A stretch of DNA of 13,537 nt from Candidatus Zixiibacteriota bacterium (GTDB taxonomy: Bacteria; Zixibacteria; MSB-5A5; SM1-73), in contig JALHUP010000148.1 in assembly GCA_022866585.1 (NCBI GenBank), positions 1 through 13,537 of the forward strand. Direction: 5' to 3'. Of the stretch, positions 1 through 7,932 are shown one piece after another. A program made the position numbers and the translations under genes. Every line of letters begins with the position of its first letter. Position 1 is the first letter of the stretch. The notes under the pieces are model-generated. The model saw only the letters and a program-made list of their open reading frames with translations, was not told the DNA's origin and ran no database searches.

Positions 1-1691
1 GAAGGAGGAGATTGGGAATAGGGGAAGCCTACGGGAGCTTCGTAGCCTCTTACCCAGTAGACATAACTTCGTCCTGGGATGAGTCCACTATCTGTATAAG
101 TCCAAACAAATAGTTGTTTGGTTGCCCCACAAAGACATCCATCACAGTAGATAGTAAATACGCCGTAAGTATAGGGGAAGTATTCCCACTCTAAAGTCAC
201 CTTATCAGGTCCACTTTGATAGGCAACCAAATTCCAGGGAGCGACACCGATAGGATTAGAATGGTACACCCAGGCTTCTTTAGTTACCACGTTTGTTGGT
301 TCATGGGTGTCCGGGTCCTCATATACCGAAGAATCAATCAAAACTATCCTATAATCTCCCTTTGGCACAGTCTGTCCAGAGGCACTGGTTCCATCCCAAA
401 CATGCGTGCATGCTCCCGACAATTCCATAGCGTCAAAAAGTGTTTTTACCAGTATATTGCTTTCATTGTAAATTTTTATAGTGACTTGCGATGGATCTGC
501 CAATACGTAATTGATATAATGCCAATCGTAGTTCACAGAGGAGGTGACCTCGAAGTCCAGAACATCGGTGCCGATTTCAAAATATTGTCCACCGCTGGAA
601 TCAGTCCATGCTTCCGCTATGAAAGCACCATTACATCCCAAATACCCACCAGTATTGGACAAACTGAGCGGGTAGTAAAACTGATTCTCACCTGTGCCAA
701 AACTTCCGAAGTAACACAAAGGATATAGATCATAGGTATATTTGTAGATTCTTCCATTCTCTTCATCCACCGCCCAAACCTGTCCAAAGTTATCTACTTC
801 TAAATCAGCAAAAAACTGACATTCGGCGGATTGGAGAGTTTTATACCAATAAATGTCTTCACTCCCAGTCCATTTGATGAGATTAACCAGACGGGAATTT
901 CCTGCATCAGCTACATAAATCCAAGTATCATTAGCAAACTGATCATAGGGTGGCTCTAACCAGGGGCTTCGCCCACAAACCACCGCAGTGGGACGGCAGA
1001 AGTTGCCCACTCCATTTGGATTACATCCATAAGTCCCGTAGGTTTTCCTTGGCACCCCATCCATGGTGAATCTTTTGATTTCGTGACCATTAAGCACCCA
1101 AAGATAATCGTCAGAATTCGGGACGAATGTTCCTCCATTATTTATGTCCAAATCTTGTGGCAGGTCCAATCCTCCACCGGTAATTGTCCCCTCCCAATCC
1201 ATCTCCTGATAACCCCAATGGTATCTAAGTTCAACGATGCGATTATTGACTGCATCCGCTACAAAGATATAGTAGAAATCACTGTAATGCCAACCGCCCC
1301 AGTAACCGCAAAGGGCATGAGCATCCACGCTTGTTGGCCAGAGAAACTGTCCAGTTCCGGATCCTTGCGTTCCTGCCACTTCGATCCAATTGTCTAAGCA
1401 CTCCTGATATAGAAGTCTATTCCAGCCGTGATCTAAGTGAAAGGAGACAGCGCTCCAGAGTTCATAGTCTGGGGTCATAACATAGCTTTGGGCGGTAGAC
1501 ACCGGATTGATGAAAAGTTGGACTCCCCATTGGTTCCAGGCCTCAGCGCTGGTCCACTTCCAGAGCACTGGATCGTAATAAACCGGTCTCCGAATCAAGG
1601 CATATTGGCTTTGGCTTTGACACAGTCCGATTTCGTGGAGTACAAGTAAAAATAGAAAAGTAAACCATAAAAAATTAATTCTCTTTGCCAT
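1..1691 (-). CDS. Secreted NHL-repeat propeller protein with FlgD-type Ig and Fn3 domains (3' end missing)
   Basis: The frame is open from the ATG at 1691 to the left edge, so at least 563 residues are present and the C-terminus is outside the window. A hydrophobic signal segment lies at residues 5-18. Residues ~95-370 contain degenerate NHL-type repeats: phrases such as GSGTGQFLWPTSVD, GVGNFCRPTAVV and GTGENQFYYPLSLS, paired with VADAVNNRIVEL and VADAGNSRLVNL, as expected for a beta-propeller. Residues ~405-450 read like a FlgD Ig-like domain (VTIKIYNES...HVWDGTSASGQTVPKGDYRI). Residues ~485-550 look like fibronectin type III (PWNLVAYQSG...VTLEWEY...GRSYVYWVRGYEA). AAAGGAGG at 1698-1705, six bases before the ATG, fixes the start. 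It is probably an extracellular scaffold or binding protein. The ligand cannot be told. A Cys-rich turn (CDGCLCG) sits inside the Fn3-like part. Confidence 0.85.
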   Translation of the reverse strand, partial: MAKRINFLWFTFLFLLVLHEIGLCQSQSQYALIRRPVYYDPVLWKWTSAEAWNQWGVQLFINPVSTAQSYVMTPDYELWSAVSFHLDHGWNRLLYQECLDNWIEVAGTQGSGTGQFLWPTSVDAHALCGYWGGWHYSDFYYIFVADAVNNRIVELRYHWGYQEMDWEGTITGGGLDLPQDLDINNGGTFVPNSDDYLWVLNGHEIKRFTMDGVPRKTYGTYGCNPNGVGNFCRPTAVVCGRSPWLEPPYDQFANDTWIYVADAGNSRLVNLIKWTGSEDIYWYKTLQSAECQFFADLEVDNFGQVWAVDEENGRIYKYTYDLYPLCYFGSFGTGENQFYYPLSLSNTGGYLGCNGAFIAEAWTDSSGGQYFEIGTDVLDFEVTSSVNYDWHYINYVLADPSQVTIKIYNESNILVKTLFDAMELSGACTHVWDGTSASGQTVPKGDYRIVLIDSSVYEDPDTHEPTNVVTKEAWVYHSNPIGVAPWNLVAYQSGPDKVTLEWEYFPYTYGVFTIYCDGCLCGATKQLFVWTYTDSGLIPGRSYVYWVRGYEAPVGFPYSQSPP

Positions 1692-1697
1692 AGTTTT

Positions 1698-1705
1698 CCT
1701 CCTTT
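1698..1705 (-). promoter_or_regulatory. Strong Shine-Dalgarno site of the propeller gene
   Basis: On the minus strand the sequence reads AAAGGAGG with a 6-nt spacer to the ATG at 1691. It decides the start of this edge-truncated gene. Confidence 0.7.
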
Positions 1706-1710
1706 CGGAG

Positions 1711-1730
1711 TAGCGAGACTTGTCTCGCGT
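1711..1730. repeat. Intergenic hairpin (GCGAGAC/GTCTCGC)
   Basis: A perfect 7-bp inverted repeat (1713-1719 with 1722-1728) lies in the 67-nt gap between the outer-membrane barrel gene and the propeller gene. It is not followed by a T-run on the minus strand, so it is unlikely to be an intrinsic terminator. It is preceded by the bases GTA, giving GTAGC, which also occurs in the hairpins at 9337-9360 and 13295-13315. It looks like a dispersed REP-like hairpin or an mRNA-stabilising stem. Confidence 0.5.
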
Positions 1731-1758
1731 TTCCGATTCATCAGCAAAAAGCTTAGGT

Positions 1759-3216
1759 TCAAAACCTATATTCTATTTTCGCCATCCAATTACCTATGGG
1801 TGTTAACGCATCTTCAAGATAGACATCTAAAAAAATTCGCTCATCATAGGACAAGCCGAAACCCTGAGAATAAGAGCCTTGGGAAGAAGTTGAATATCCA
1901 GTTTCGGTCTCTGTTCTCTTGACACTAAGTTCTCCCCCCAACCTTGCTTTTATCATTTTATGCAAAACCACTTCGGTTCCGATTGGAAAAGTGAGCTTAT
2001 AAGAATTGGTGGTTTTTTTGACTCGATTCTCCGCAAAATAACTGGTGCTACCTACGACAGAATCATTTTGTGTAGATATGCCAGAACTTTTTTGCCACTC
2101 AAAACGATCTAATTCCTCTCTATCCCAATATCCCTTTAATGCCACTCCGATCTTGATCGAGGAAGAAAAATCTTTTTCAGCTCCAATTCCGATAGAAAAA
2201 TTGAGAATTCTATCATTATGCTCAAGGGAAGTCTTTGCATTACCAGTGTTGACAAAATTCAAAGAGGAATAGGTGCTATCTTTATTTTGGCTCAAACTGG
2301 AAAGCTCATTTTTTTGATACCGACCGCCTAAGAGAACAGCTAAAATTGTCTTTTGCGGAAAATGGTATTTGAAATTGATATCCAAGCCAAGTGCCCGATT
2401 CTTGATGGGCGCTCTGGAGGTGTCCCAAAAGAAATTTTTCCTCAAAGTGGTATCAATCCCAACCGATATGTTTTCGGACACTCGATTCGAAGAAGTTCTC
2501 TTGGTGTACTCCAGCTTCTCATAATAAAGGGCAAAATCAAGACTGGTCCTTTGCCCAGGGGTGAACACCAGACCAAAGGTTCCTCTTTGTGCATCTGGGG
2601 AGTTGCTATAATTGTCCATGTTATCATCTTTGCTGTAATGCATTAAGTCTTCTGAATATCTTTTCTGATGAGTGACTATCGTTTTGTTCGAGTCGCCATC
2701 ATCATAATTTTTCAAATATACAAAGTCTACTCCCAATCTTAGAGAGGGAGAAAGTTTAAAGCCATATATCACCTTGAAATTTTGGATAGTTTCTTTACTA
2801 AACCGTTTGACAGAAGAAGAGTCAAGAGTATAATAGTTAATATAGTCACTTCGACTTGCCTTAGTGGAGCCGTCCTTGGTGGTGGATGGTTTCAACTCAC
2901 CGATCAGGGCTAAGTTGCCATATTTAGGTAAACATAAGACTATCCCCGCCAATCCCGCTTCCTCATTTCTAAAATCTTCGGCGATTTTCAGTTCTGAATG
3001 CTGGTAAAGATTATACTGTCCAAATACTTTTACTCTCTCTACAAAAGATAAATAAGCGGGATTTCGATATATATCCGTATATTCGTCCTGGATCACCCCA
3101 GCTAACTCGTCTCCGAATCCCATGATGCGTATCGATTTTCCTAAATACCCAAAAGCGCCTTCCGCTGAGACAAATAGAACAAAGAGAACAGATACACAAT
3201 AGAATATCTTTTTCAT
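1759..3216 (-). CDS. Outer-membrane beta-barrel protein (PorV/FadL-like architecture)
   Basis: The product has 485 residues. The signal peptide spans about residues 1-23 (KKIFYCVSVLFVLFVSAEG). It is followed by GFGDELAGVIQDEYTDIYRNP, the kind of N-terminal segment (x-D/E-x-x-T/S-x-x-x-x-NPA-x-L) found in PorV/PorQ- and FadL/OmpP1-like barrels. Alternating polar/aromatic strands then run to the end, and the last residues are KIEYRF; a terminal Phe is the usual outer-membrane barrel assembly signal. CTAAAGGAG precedes the ATG. It would sit in the outer membrane of a Gram-negative-type cell. Its position between exported proteins suggests a role in anchoring or transport for that set, which is inference. 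The specific substrate is unknown. Confidence 0.75.
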   Translation of the reverse strand: MKKIFYCVSVLFVLFVSAEGAFGYLGKSIRIMGFGDELAGVIQDEYTDIYRNPAYLSFVERVKVFGQYNLYQHSELKIAEDFRNEEAGLAGIVLCLPKYGNLALIGELKPSTTKDGSTKASRSDYINYYTLDSSSVKRFSKETIQNFKVIYGFKLSPSLRLGVDFVYLKNYDDGDSNKTIVTHQKRYSEDLMHYSKDDNMDNYSNSPDAQRGTFGLVFTPGQRTSLDFALYYEKLEYTKRTSSNRVSENISVGIDTTLRKNFFWDTSRAPIKNRALGLDINFKYHFPQKTILAVLLGGRYQKNELSSLSQNKDSTYSSLNFVNTGNAKTSLEHNDRILNFSIGIGAEKDFSSSIKIGVALKGYWDREELDRFEWQKSSGISTQNDSVVGSTSYFAENRVKKTTNSYKLTFPIGTEVVLHKMIKARLGGELSVKRTETETGYSTSSQGSYSQGFGLSYDERIFLDVYLEDALTPIGNWMAKIEYRF

Positions 3217-3241
3217 TTTTTCTCCTTTAGTTTATCTTGAT

Positions 3242-3265
3242 CGGACGGGGGTTTAACCCCGCCCG
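3242..3265. repeat. GC-rich intergenic hairpin
   Basis: Bases 3242-3250 pair with 3257-3265 (CGGACGGGG against CCCCGCCCG, 8 of 9 pairs) around a 6-nt loop, in the 66-nt gap between two minus-strand genes. No T-run follows in the direction of transcription, so it is more like a REP-type element or an attenuating/stabilising stem than a terminator. Confidence 0.5.
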
Positions 3266-3282
3266 AGCCAAAATAGAAACTT

Positions 3283-4182
3283 CTATTTAAATTCCCACTT
3301 TTCAATCTGCTTTAGCCAATATGCTGCTCTCTCCGAAATCTTGGTGTTGGGGTGCTTTTCGATCAATTCATTCATGGTTTTGATTGCACTGTCTTTGTCT
3401 TTCAGAACTTCATATGTGCCCACTAAATGGGAGAAACCACTTGCCCAATAATAGGAATTTGGGTAATCTTCGATAAGGCGGAGACAAACAGGGAACACTT
3501 TTTTTCTAAACTCAGGCGAGTAAACGTAAACAAATATGGCGGAACGAAGAGCTATCGGTGCATATACACTATTAGGATATTTATCGACTAGTTCTTGATA
3601 CTTCAAGAACCCGAGTTCTTTCTTCGTTGGGTCCGGTCCTCCGCCTTTACTCCTTGCCCAACTTAGCTTGTCTGCCTCCGAATAAAGGTTTAAGGCTTTT
3701 TTTTCGTCCCCATCAGGCTCAATGACCTTGATTTTTATGGTATTCGATTTTGTCCGTTCATACTGTGGATGGTAGAATTGTGCAGGGGGTGCGATATCAA
3801 GATAACAACTATATTCGCCAATACTTACTATCCCATAAAGCCCGCAAATGTCTACGCTGCCGTGACGGGTCTCACCAGGCTTCAAGTGGTCTACGCCCAT
3901 AGAAGTACCCCTGAGATGTGAGTTATACCTTTTGCCCTGTGTGTCTGTAATAACAAAGTGCTCTGTCAACTCATTATAGGAACTAAGATATAAGATTGAA
4001 TCACTTTCGTTCTTTATTTCGTAATATACAAGTATGGGCTCATACACGAAAAACTGATCTTTTTCAACCCAGATTCTCACCTGGGGCTTGTCCACAGCTT
4101 CAGAAAAAACTGACGTAAGAAGCACTCCCGAAATAACAGAGATGCTAATCATTAATATTATTCGAAGCTTTTTGTTTTTCAT
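3283..4182 (-). CDS. Secreted protein with N-terminal Ig-like domain and C-terminal TPR repeats
   Basis: The product has 299 residues. An N-terminal signal segment (residues ~7-28, IILMISISVISGVLLTSVF) is followed by a beta-sandwich-like region (~33-155: VRIWVEKDQFFVYEPILVYYEIKN, then a strand-rich stretch with the LKPGE turn common in bacterial Ig-like domains). Residues ~165-299 are helical and hold TPR-like units: FLKYQELVDKYPNSVYAPIA, LRLIEDYPNSYYWASGF and MNELIEKHPNTKISERAAYW. These resemble the TPR repeats of periplasmic YbgF/BamD-type proteins. GAAAGGAG sits 7 nt before the ATG. It is 24 nt downstream of the metzincin-like gene and probably in the same operon. It is likely a periplasmic or surface adaptor; the partner is unknown. 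Confidence 0.7.
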   Translation of the reverse strand: MKNKKLRIILMISISVISGVLLTSVFSEAVDKPQVRIWVEKDQFFVYEPILVYYEIKNESDSILYLSSYNELTEHFVITDTQGKRYNSHLRGTSMGVDHLKPGETRHGSVDICGLYGIVSIGEYSCYLDIAPPAQFYHPQYERTKSNTIKIKVIEPDGDEKKALNLYSEADKLSWARSKGGGPDPTKKELGFLKYQELVDKYPNSVYAPIALRSAIFVYVYSPEFRKKVFPVCLRLIEDYPNSYYWASGFSHLVGTYEVLKDKDSAIKTMNELIEKHPNTKISERAAYWLKQIEKWEFK

Positions 4183-4206
4183 CGTTTGACTCCTTTCTAT
4201 CGATTA

Positions 4207-5337
4207 TTATTTTGGGTAAACGCAATTATCCCAATTAATATTCTTGATTCCGGTAATGCAATCATCACAAAAATGAGGATTTGAATATCTCACCGCCCAG
4301 TAAGGGTGCTTTCCTTCTTCTTGAGGCCATACGATAAGTGCTTCGTGACCGATACAGAATTTTGGATATGGTCTGGTGGAATAATGCTCATCCGAGACAG
4401 CGCCCCTTTGCAACCCTAATTCGTGTATAGTCATGGCTGTTACCAGGTCGTTATAATCCAGCTGATACTCATCAGAGACGGCGAAATCTATGCAAGTTTT
4501 GACCGCAACCAGACTGCCGGTAGTACAGCTGGGACAACGAGTAACCCAGTCGTCTTCGTAAGTAACACCCAGCTTGTTAGGCAGTAAATTGCCTGCTATA
4601 TCTTTGAAGGCTTTTATCCCGCATAAAAACATTTCGTCAGGGTATTGCTTCCAATCCAGAATGTACGATCCCACGCCTTGATCACTATACTCTATAATTT
4701 GCGGTGTCAAATTGGTATTATAAGTAGTCACATTATATCTGGTATTGGCGATGTTGAAGGCGATGTCCATGTATTCACTGGTATGTGGGCTTGAGAAGAC
4801 ATTGTATGACGTCTGGCAATAATATTCAATCTTCATCACCTTCTGAGGATAGCTATGCTCTGTGATGTGAATCCAACCCAGGTCTTTGTAAAGCTCGACC
4901 ATGATGCTATCTGAGCACCATGAGTTTAATTGAATATTCATCATCCTTCCTCGAACCTTATAATCCCCGGTGGGCAAAGAGCCACCCCATTCCAGTTGTT
5001 TATACAAAGTATCTTCCGTCACAAATTCTACGTAATTGGTAATAAGGCTGTCATTACCACTTTTCAAAATAAAATAGAGACGATTAAAGACAAGGTCGGA
5101 GGGTCCAGTATAACTGGAGTTGATTTTTGGTTCCAGGGTGATCACAAATCGGCCCGAATTATTACAGTTGAAACTATCTGGGACGGTGCCCACCTTATTA
5201 AATTCGTATTGCCCTTCTCCGATACCACAGGACTGGGGAGTTGTAGGAGTAGATGTTTTCTTTGGACAAATCGAACCTAAAACACATGGCATAAGAATTA
5301 TTATCGCCATCCAGTGCCAAACTTTGAGCTTTGTCAT
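4207..5337 (-). CDS. Secreted metzincin-like protein with a degenerate zinc motif
   Basis: The product has 376 residues. The N-terminus (KLKVWHWMAIIILMPCVLGSI) is a signal peptide; the Cys at residue 23 is not in a proper lipobox. The central part is strand-rich. Near the C-terminus (residues 300-318) TAMTIHELGLQRGAVSDEH strongly resembles the zinc-binding helix of metzincin proteases, but His1-Glu2 is followed by Leu at the position of the second zinc ligand (HELGL, not HELGH), and Ser lies where the third ligand would be. A Cys-rich end (HFCDDCITGIKN) follows. If this reading is right, the protein is an inactive protease homologue or uses other ligands such as the DEH His. GAGGAGG precedes the ATG. 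It lies 21 nt downstream of the NTF2-like gene. The family assignment rests on the motif alone. Confidence 0.6.
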   Translation of the reverse strand: MTKLKVWHWMAIIILMPCVLGSICPKKTSTPTTPQSCGIGEGQYEFNKVGTVPDSFNCNNSGRFVITLEPKINSSYTGPSDLVFNRLYFILKSGNDSLITNYVEFVTEDTLYKQLEWGGSLPTGDYKVRGRMMNIQLNSWCSDSIMVELYKDLGWIHITEHSYPQKVMKIEYYCQTSYNVFSSPHTSEYMDIAFNIANTRYNVTTYNTNLTPQIIEYSDQGVGSYILDWKQYPDEMFLCGIKAFKDIAGNLLPNKLGVTYEDDWVTRCPSCTTGSLVAVKTCIDFAVSDEYQLDYNDLVTAMTIHELGLQRGAVSDEHYSTRPYPKFCIGHEALIVWPQEEGKHPYWAVRYSNPHFCDDCITGIKNINWDNCVYPK

Positions 5338-5358
5338 AAGTTACCCTCCTCAAAAACT

Positions 5359-6033
5359 TTACTTCTTTTTCATATTAGTATCTTCATCTCCTCTACGCTC
5401 CGTCTGTTCAATTTCTCCATTCAGAAAATCAAAGAGATTTTCAAATCCTACCAATTGCCAGCTTCTTATTCTGCTCACTTGCTTTTTTCCTGAAGCAGGC
5501 CATTTGTGGTAGTCACCCGAAAGAGGGGGCAGTTGAACTTCAGGTGGAATTTTGAAGATAAGCCTCTCCTTTGCCCTTTTGCCTGTTCGGTCATTCCCTT
5601 TGTCTGGTGGTGCGCCCCACAAAACCAGCTCGCAATCCACTATGGCTGAATCGCCTTCTATTTTTATCTTCGGGTCAAGAATGTCAAAATCCCAGAAATT
5701 GGAAAAGTGCAATGGATTGTCCGCTCTGGGAAAAGAAGACTTTTCAAGCTGGTTGCTCCTTTTGTGGGAATTAGCAAAAATGGTTTGAAGTTTTCTGCTC
5801 AGGTTGGCTTTTGGCTCAAGGGCTTTGCCTTTAATCGAAACCTCCGGAGCAACCACCATAAAAACCTTGGTAGTGTCCTGTTGCTGGACTCCTTTTCTGA
5901 CCATGTCTAAAGCCAGCTCAATCCGTTGCTCGTCTGTCATCCTTATGAAATGCTGAGCATAAGAGAAATTGAAAAAGATACATACAGAAATAAGAATAAA
6001 AACCATGCATCTTCTAATCTCGGCGATCATCAT
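5359..6033 (-). CDS. Secreted NTF2-like (SnoaL/DUF4440-type) protein
   Basis: The product has 224 residues with a clear signal peptide (about residues 9-26, CMVFILISVCIFFNFSYA, cut before QHF). The mature part starts with a helix (IELALDMVRKGVQQQDTTKVFMVV) and continues with strands such as ILDPKIKIEGDSAIVDCELVLW and SWQLVGFENLFDFL. This helix-then-curved-sheet order is typical of NTF2-like folds, often used as small accessory or binding domains. The tail is charged (TERRGDEDTNMKKK). AGGAGG lies 7 nt before the first of two tandem ATG codons. It is probably the first gene of the operon transcribed from the promoter near 6245. No catalytic residues can be named. Confidence 0.6.
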   Translation of the reverse strand: MMIAEIRRCMVFILISVCIFFNFSYAQHFIRMTDEQRIELALDMVRKGVQQQDTTKVFMVVAPEVSIKGKALEPKANLSRKLQTIFANSHKRSNQLEKSSFPRADNPLHFSNFWDFDILDPKIKIEGDSAIVDCELVLWGAPPDKGNDRTGKRAKERLIFKIPPEVQLPPLSGDYHKWPASGKKQVSRIRSWQLVGFENLFDFLNGEIEQTERRGDEDTNMKKK

Positions 6034-6157
6034 ATTCCCACCTCCTCTTTAAATGAGGTTTTTGAGTTGACTCCAAAACGGAACTCGTGACACATCTGTA
6101 AGAAGTCCTTACCAAGAGACCTTTTCGCCTCTGGGATGCCAATACGGGCATACCCAT
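6014..6157 (-). other. Possible leader reading frame (47 codons) overlapping the NTF2-like gene start
   Basis: An ATG at 6157, with AAGGGG five bases upstream, opens a frame that ends at a TAG at 6014-6016 and so overlaps the first 20 bases of the downstream gene in another frame. The peptide begins MGMPVLASQRRKGLLVRTSY and is rich in Arg and Lys. Its start codons lie within the hairpin 6132-6156. It could be a translated leader that affects the downstream gene, or only part of a dispersed intergenic repeat. Confidence 0.2.
6132..6156. repeat. Hairpin in the leader of the exported-protein operon
   Basis: TGGG (6132-6135) pairs with CCCA (6153-6156) and ATGCC (6136-6140) with GGCAT (6147-6151), with one bulged A and a 6-nt loop. 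It lies between the proposed promoter and the first gene, in an otherwise gene-free stretch. Confidence 0.45.
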
Positions 6158-6217
6158 ACTATCCCCTTTTTACCTCCTTCTTCTAAAGTAATTGGTTTTA
6201 CCCTCTCTTCTGAATTT

Positions 6218-6245
6218 AATTTAGCCGAAGCTTTTTATTTGTCAA
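6218..6245 (-). promoter_or_regulatory. Sigma-70-like promoter of the exported-protein operon
   Basis: On the minus strand a perfect TTGACA (6245-6240) is followed after 16 nt by TAAATT (6223-6218), a 4 of 6 match to TATAAT, in an AT-rich tract. It would leave a leader of about 175-180 nt before the gene starting at 6033. The rest of the gene-free stretch 6034-6452 holds the leader hairpin, the possible leader frame and the 3' inverted repeat of the next gene; I see no RNA gene in it. Confidence 0.5.
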
Positions 6246-6431
6246 GGATTTTTTTGAAAATTTTTATGGAGGATTTTATCGGTAATACACGTCCTGTCCG
6301 TTCAGGATGAATCCGTTGCCTTCTCTTTGGGGTTACAGGGGAGAATAGCCTTGACGAACAGAGAAATGTGTTTCTTTATTGAGAGGCAGGCGTCTTGACG
6401 AAGATTTTTGCTGGGAATTTCGATGCAATAT

Positions 6432-6458
6432 TTGTGAAGTTGACCAGTTACTTCACAA
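6432..6458. repeat. 9-bp inverted repeat spanning the stop codon of the C11-like gene
   Basis: TTGTGAAGT (6432-6440) pairs perfectly with ACTTCACAA (6450-6458) around a 9-nt loop. The stop codon (6453-6455) lies inside one arm. There is no T-run on the minus strand, so it is not a classic intrinsic terminator but may protect the 3' end of the mRNA. Confidence 0.45.
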
Positions 6459-7871
6459 GACAAAATAAATGGTTATTATTTTTCCACTTTCCACTTTACC
6501 CCCACCTTCCGCCTCCTTATATCCCTTAACAACTTTCACATCATACCAACCGGGTAGAAGCCCATAGATAGTTGTATTTGTTTTCCACTCTGTGTCTTGT
6601 CCGTTGAGATAGATTTCGGCTCCGTCTGGAATCGATATGACCTCCAATCCGCCCAAGGAGCTAGAGATGGATGGGATAAAGTGGGAAAGAAAAACGTGCC
6701 AATTGGAGCTTGCGAAATCGAGCTGAACATAATCAGTGGAATCGAAAAGACTTACTTTCCAGGGGAAATGGATGGAAAGTCCACCCCGAGCCCAATCCCG
6801 GTTGCTCAAAGACTTAATCACCGCCTCACCTGTGGCTATCTCCACCGCCTTAGCATCATTTTTTATCGCTGAGTCAAGATGATTCAAGGGATTCTGAATT
6901 TTCTTAGCGAATCCTTTAAGGTCCATGTAAGCTGAATCATCATAAACTTGAGAATGCACAGAGTCCCAATTAGCAAGAACCTCATTCCAATAAGCCCCGG
7001 CTTTCGTCGTCAGACTGTTGCCTAAATCCGCCACTCTTGAGGCTAAGATATTTACCTTGGCAAGATTAATGGCAGCGATATGAATGTCTTTATATTTATT
7101 GACAGCAGTATGAAAAATTGTGTCAACCATATTGCGGGTTAAATCTCTTGACCCTATGTCCGGATCGTCAATTAAATCCTGGAGCCATTCAGAAGAACTT
7201 AATCTATATGTTCGCAGGCCGCGCTTAAACTGCGAGGCTATTAAATAATTAGCTTTGTCTTTCAATTGATATGCCACCTCCAGCAGGGACATGGAGGGGG
7301 CGTTGAAAACGATTATCTCAAACTTATACCCAAAAAGAGCCGAAGAAAGCTCCGGCAGGCTCATCATCTTTCCGTCACCATTTTGTTCGTCAGAGCTGAC
7401 TCCTTTCCACCCGGATCCATGGTCATTGATGATCAGCATATAACGCTGGGCTGAATAATGCTTTACTCCATATTGGATGAAATCCGTCAGGGTCTGAGGA
7501 TCGGACATATCCTTTTTGCCCAAACTATCTAACACTTTCGAGCTGATCGAATCGGCAGGCTCATCCGAATATTTCTCTATGAGGTAATAGTTACAGTTTC
7601 CCTCAGTTTTAATGGAACCTAACATTAGGATAATTTGGACATCCTTGGTGGATCCCACCTGTTCCATCTCCTGCACATCCTGGATCACATAGGAGCCTAA
7701 GGTCACGGGATCGAGGTCTTGTGAGTTATTCCCATCGAAGTAACCCAAGATGGTCCATTTGTATTTAGGAGGTTCGGGTTTGGTTGGCTTTTTGCTGCAA
7801 CCGGGAGAGAGAAAAATCGCCAGAACCGTTAAGGCTATCCAAAAGACTCTGCTTTTCTTAACCATTATCAT
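6453..7871 (-). CDS. Clostripain-fold (peptidase C11) lipoprotein with C-terminal PEGA domain, catalytic Cys missing
   Basis: The product has 472 residues from the ATG at 7871, chosen because AAGGA lies 5 nt upstream; an earlier start at 7967 adds 32 residues with no membrane or domain character. A hydrophobic segment ends in LSPGC with Cys25 as probable lipid anchor, followed by a Lys/Pro linker. Residues ~38-400 match the clostripain layout: YKWTILGYFDGNN at the start, then RYMLIINDHGSGWKG with the catalytic His at 151, then FEIIVFNAPSMSLLEVAYQL. In active C11 enzymes this last segment reads D-A-C-L-M, and here the nucleophile position is Pro192 (Asn-Ala-Pro). Residues ~405-472 form a PEGA domain (LEVISIPDGAEIYLNG...IYGLLPGWYDVKVVKGY), a surface-binding type of fold. 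It is probably a surface-anchored pseudo-protease. No gene follows within 419 nt. Confidence 0.8.
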   Translation of the reverse strand: MIMVKKSRVFWIALTVLAIFLSPGCSKKPTKPEPPKYKWTILGYFDGNNSQDLDPVTLGSYVIQDVQEMEQVGSTKDVQIILMLGSIKTEGNCNYYLIEKYSDEPADSISSKVLDSLGKKDMSDPQTLTDFIQYGVKHYSAQRYMLIINDHGSGWKGVSSDEQNGDGKMMSLPELSSALFGYKFEIIVFNAPSMSLLEVAYQLKDKANYLIASQFKRGLRTYRLSSSEWLQDLIDDPDIGSRDLTRNMVDTIFHTAVNKYKDIHIAAINLAKVNILASRVADLGNSLTTKAGAYWNEVLANWDSVHSQVYDDSAYMDLKGFAKKIQNPLNHLDSAIKNDAKAVEIATGEAVIKSLSNRDWARGGLSIHFPWKVSLFDSTDYVQLDFASSNWHVFLSHFIPSISSSLGGLEVISIPDGAEIYLNGQDTEWKTNTTIYGLLPGWYDVKVVKGYKEAEGGGKVESGKIITIYFVL

Positions 7872-7932
7872 CTCTTCCTTTGGAAGGAATTTGTCAAGCA
7901 CGCCACAAGATGCTTCACTACCTTGCTCCCTA

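Noticed and set aside
216..728. A 170-codon plus-strand open frame.
   Set aside because: It lies antisense to the propeller gene, whose minus-strand frame shows a signal peptide, NHL, FlgD and Fn3 features; the plus-strand peptide has no domain character or ribosome site.
3242..3265. Intrinsic terminator in the exported-protein operon.
   Set aside because: The stem is GC-rich but no T-run follows on the minus strand, and the next gene begins 25 nt on with its own ribosome site.
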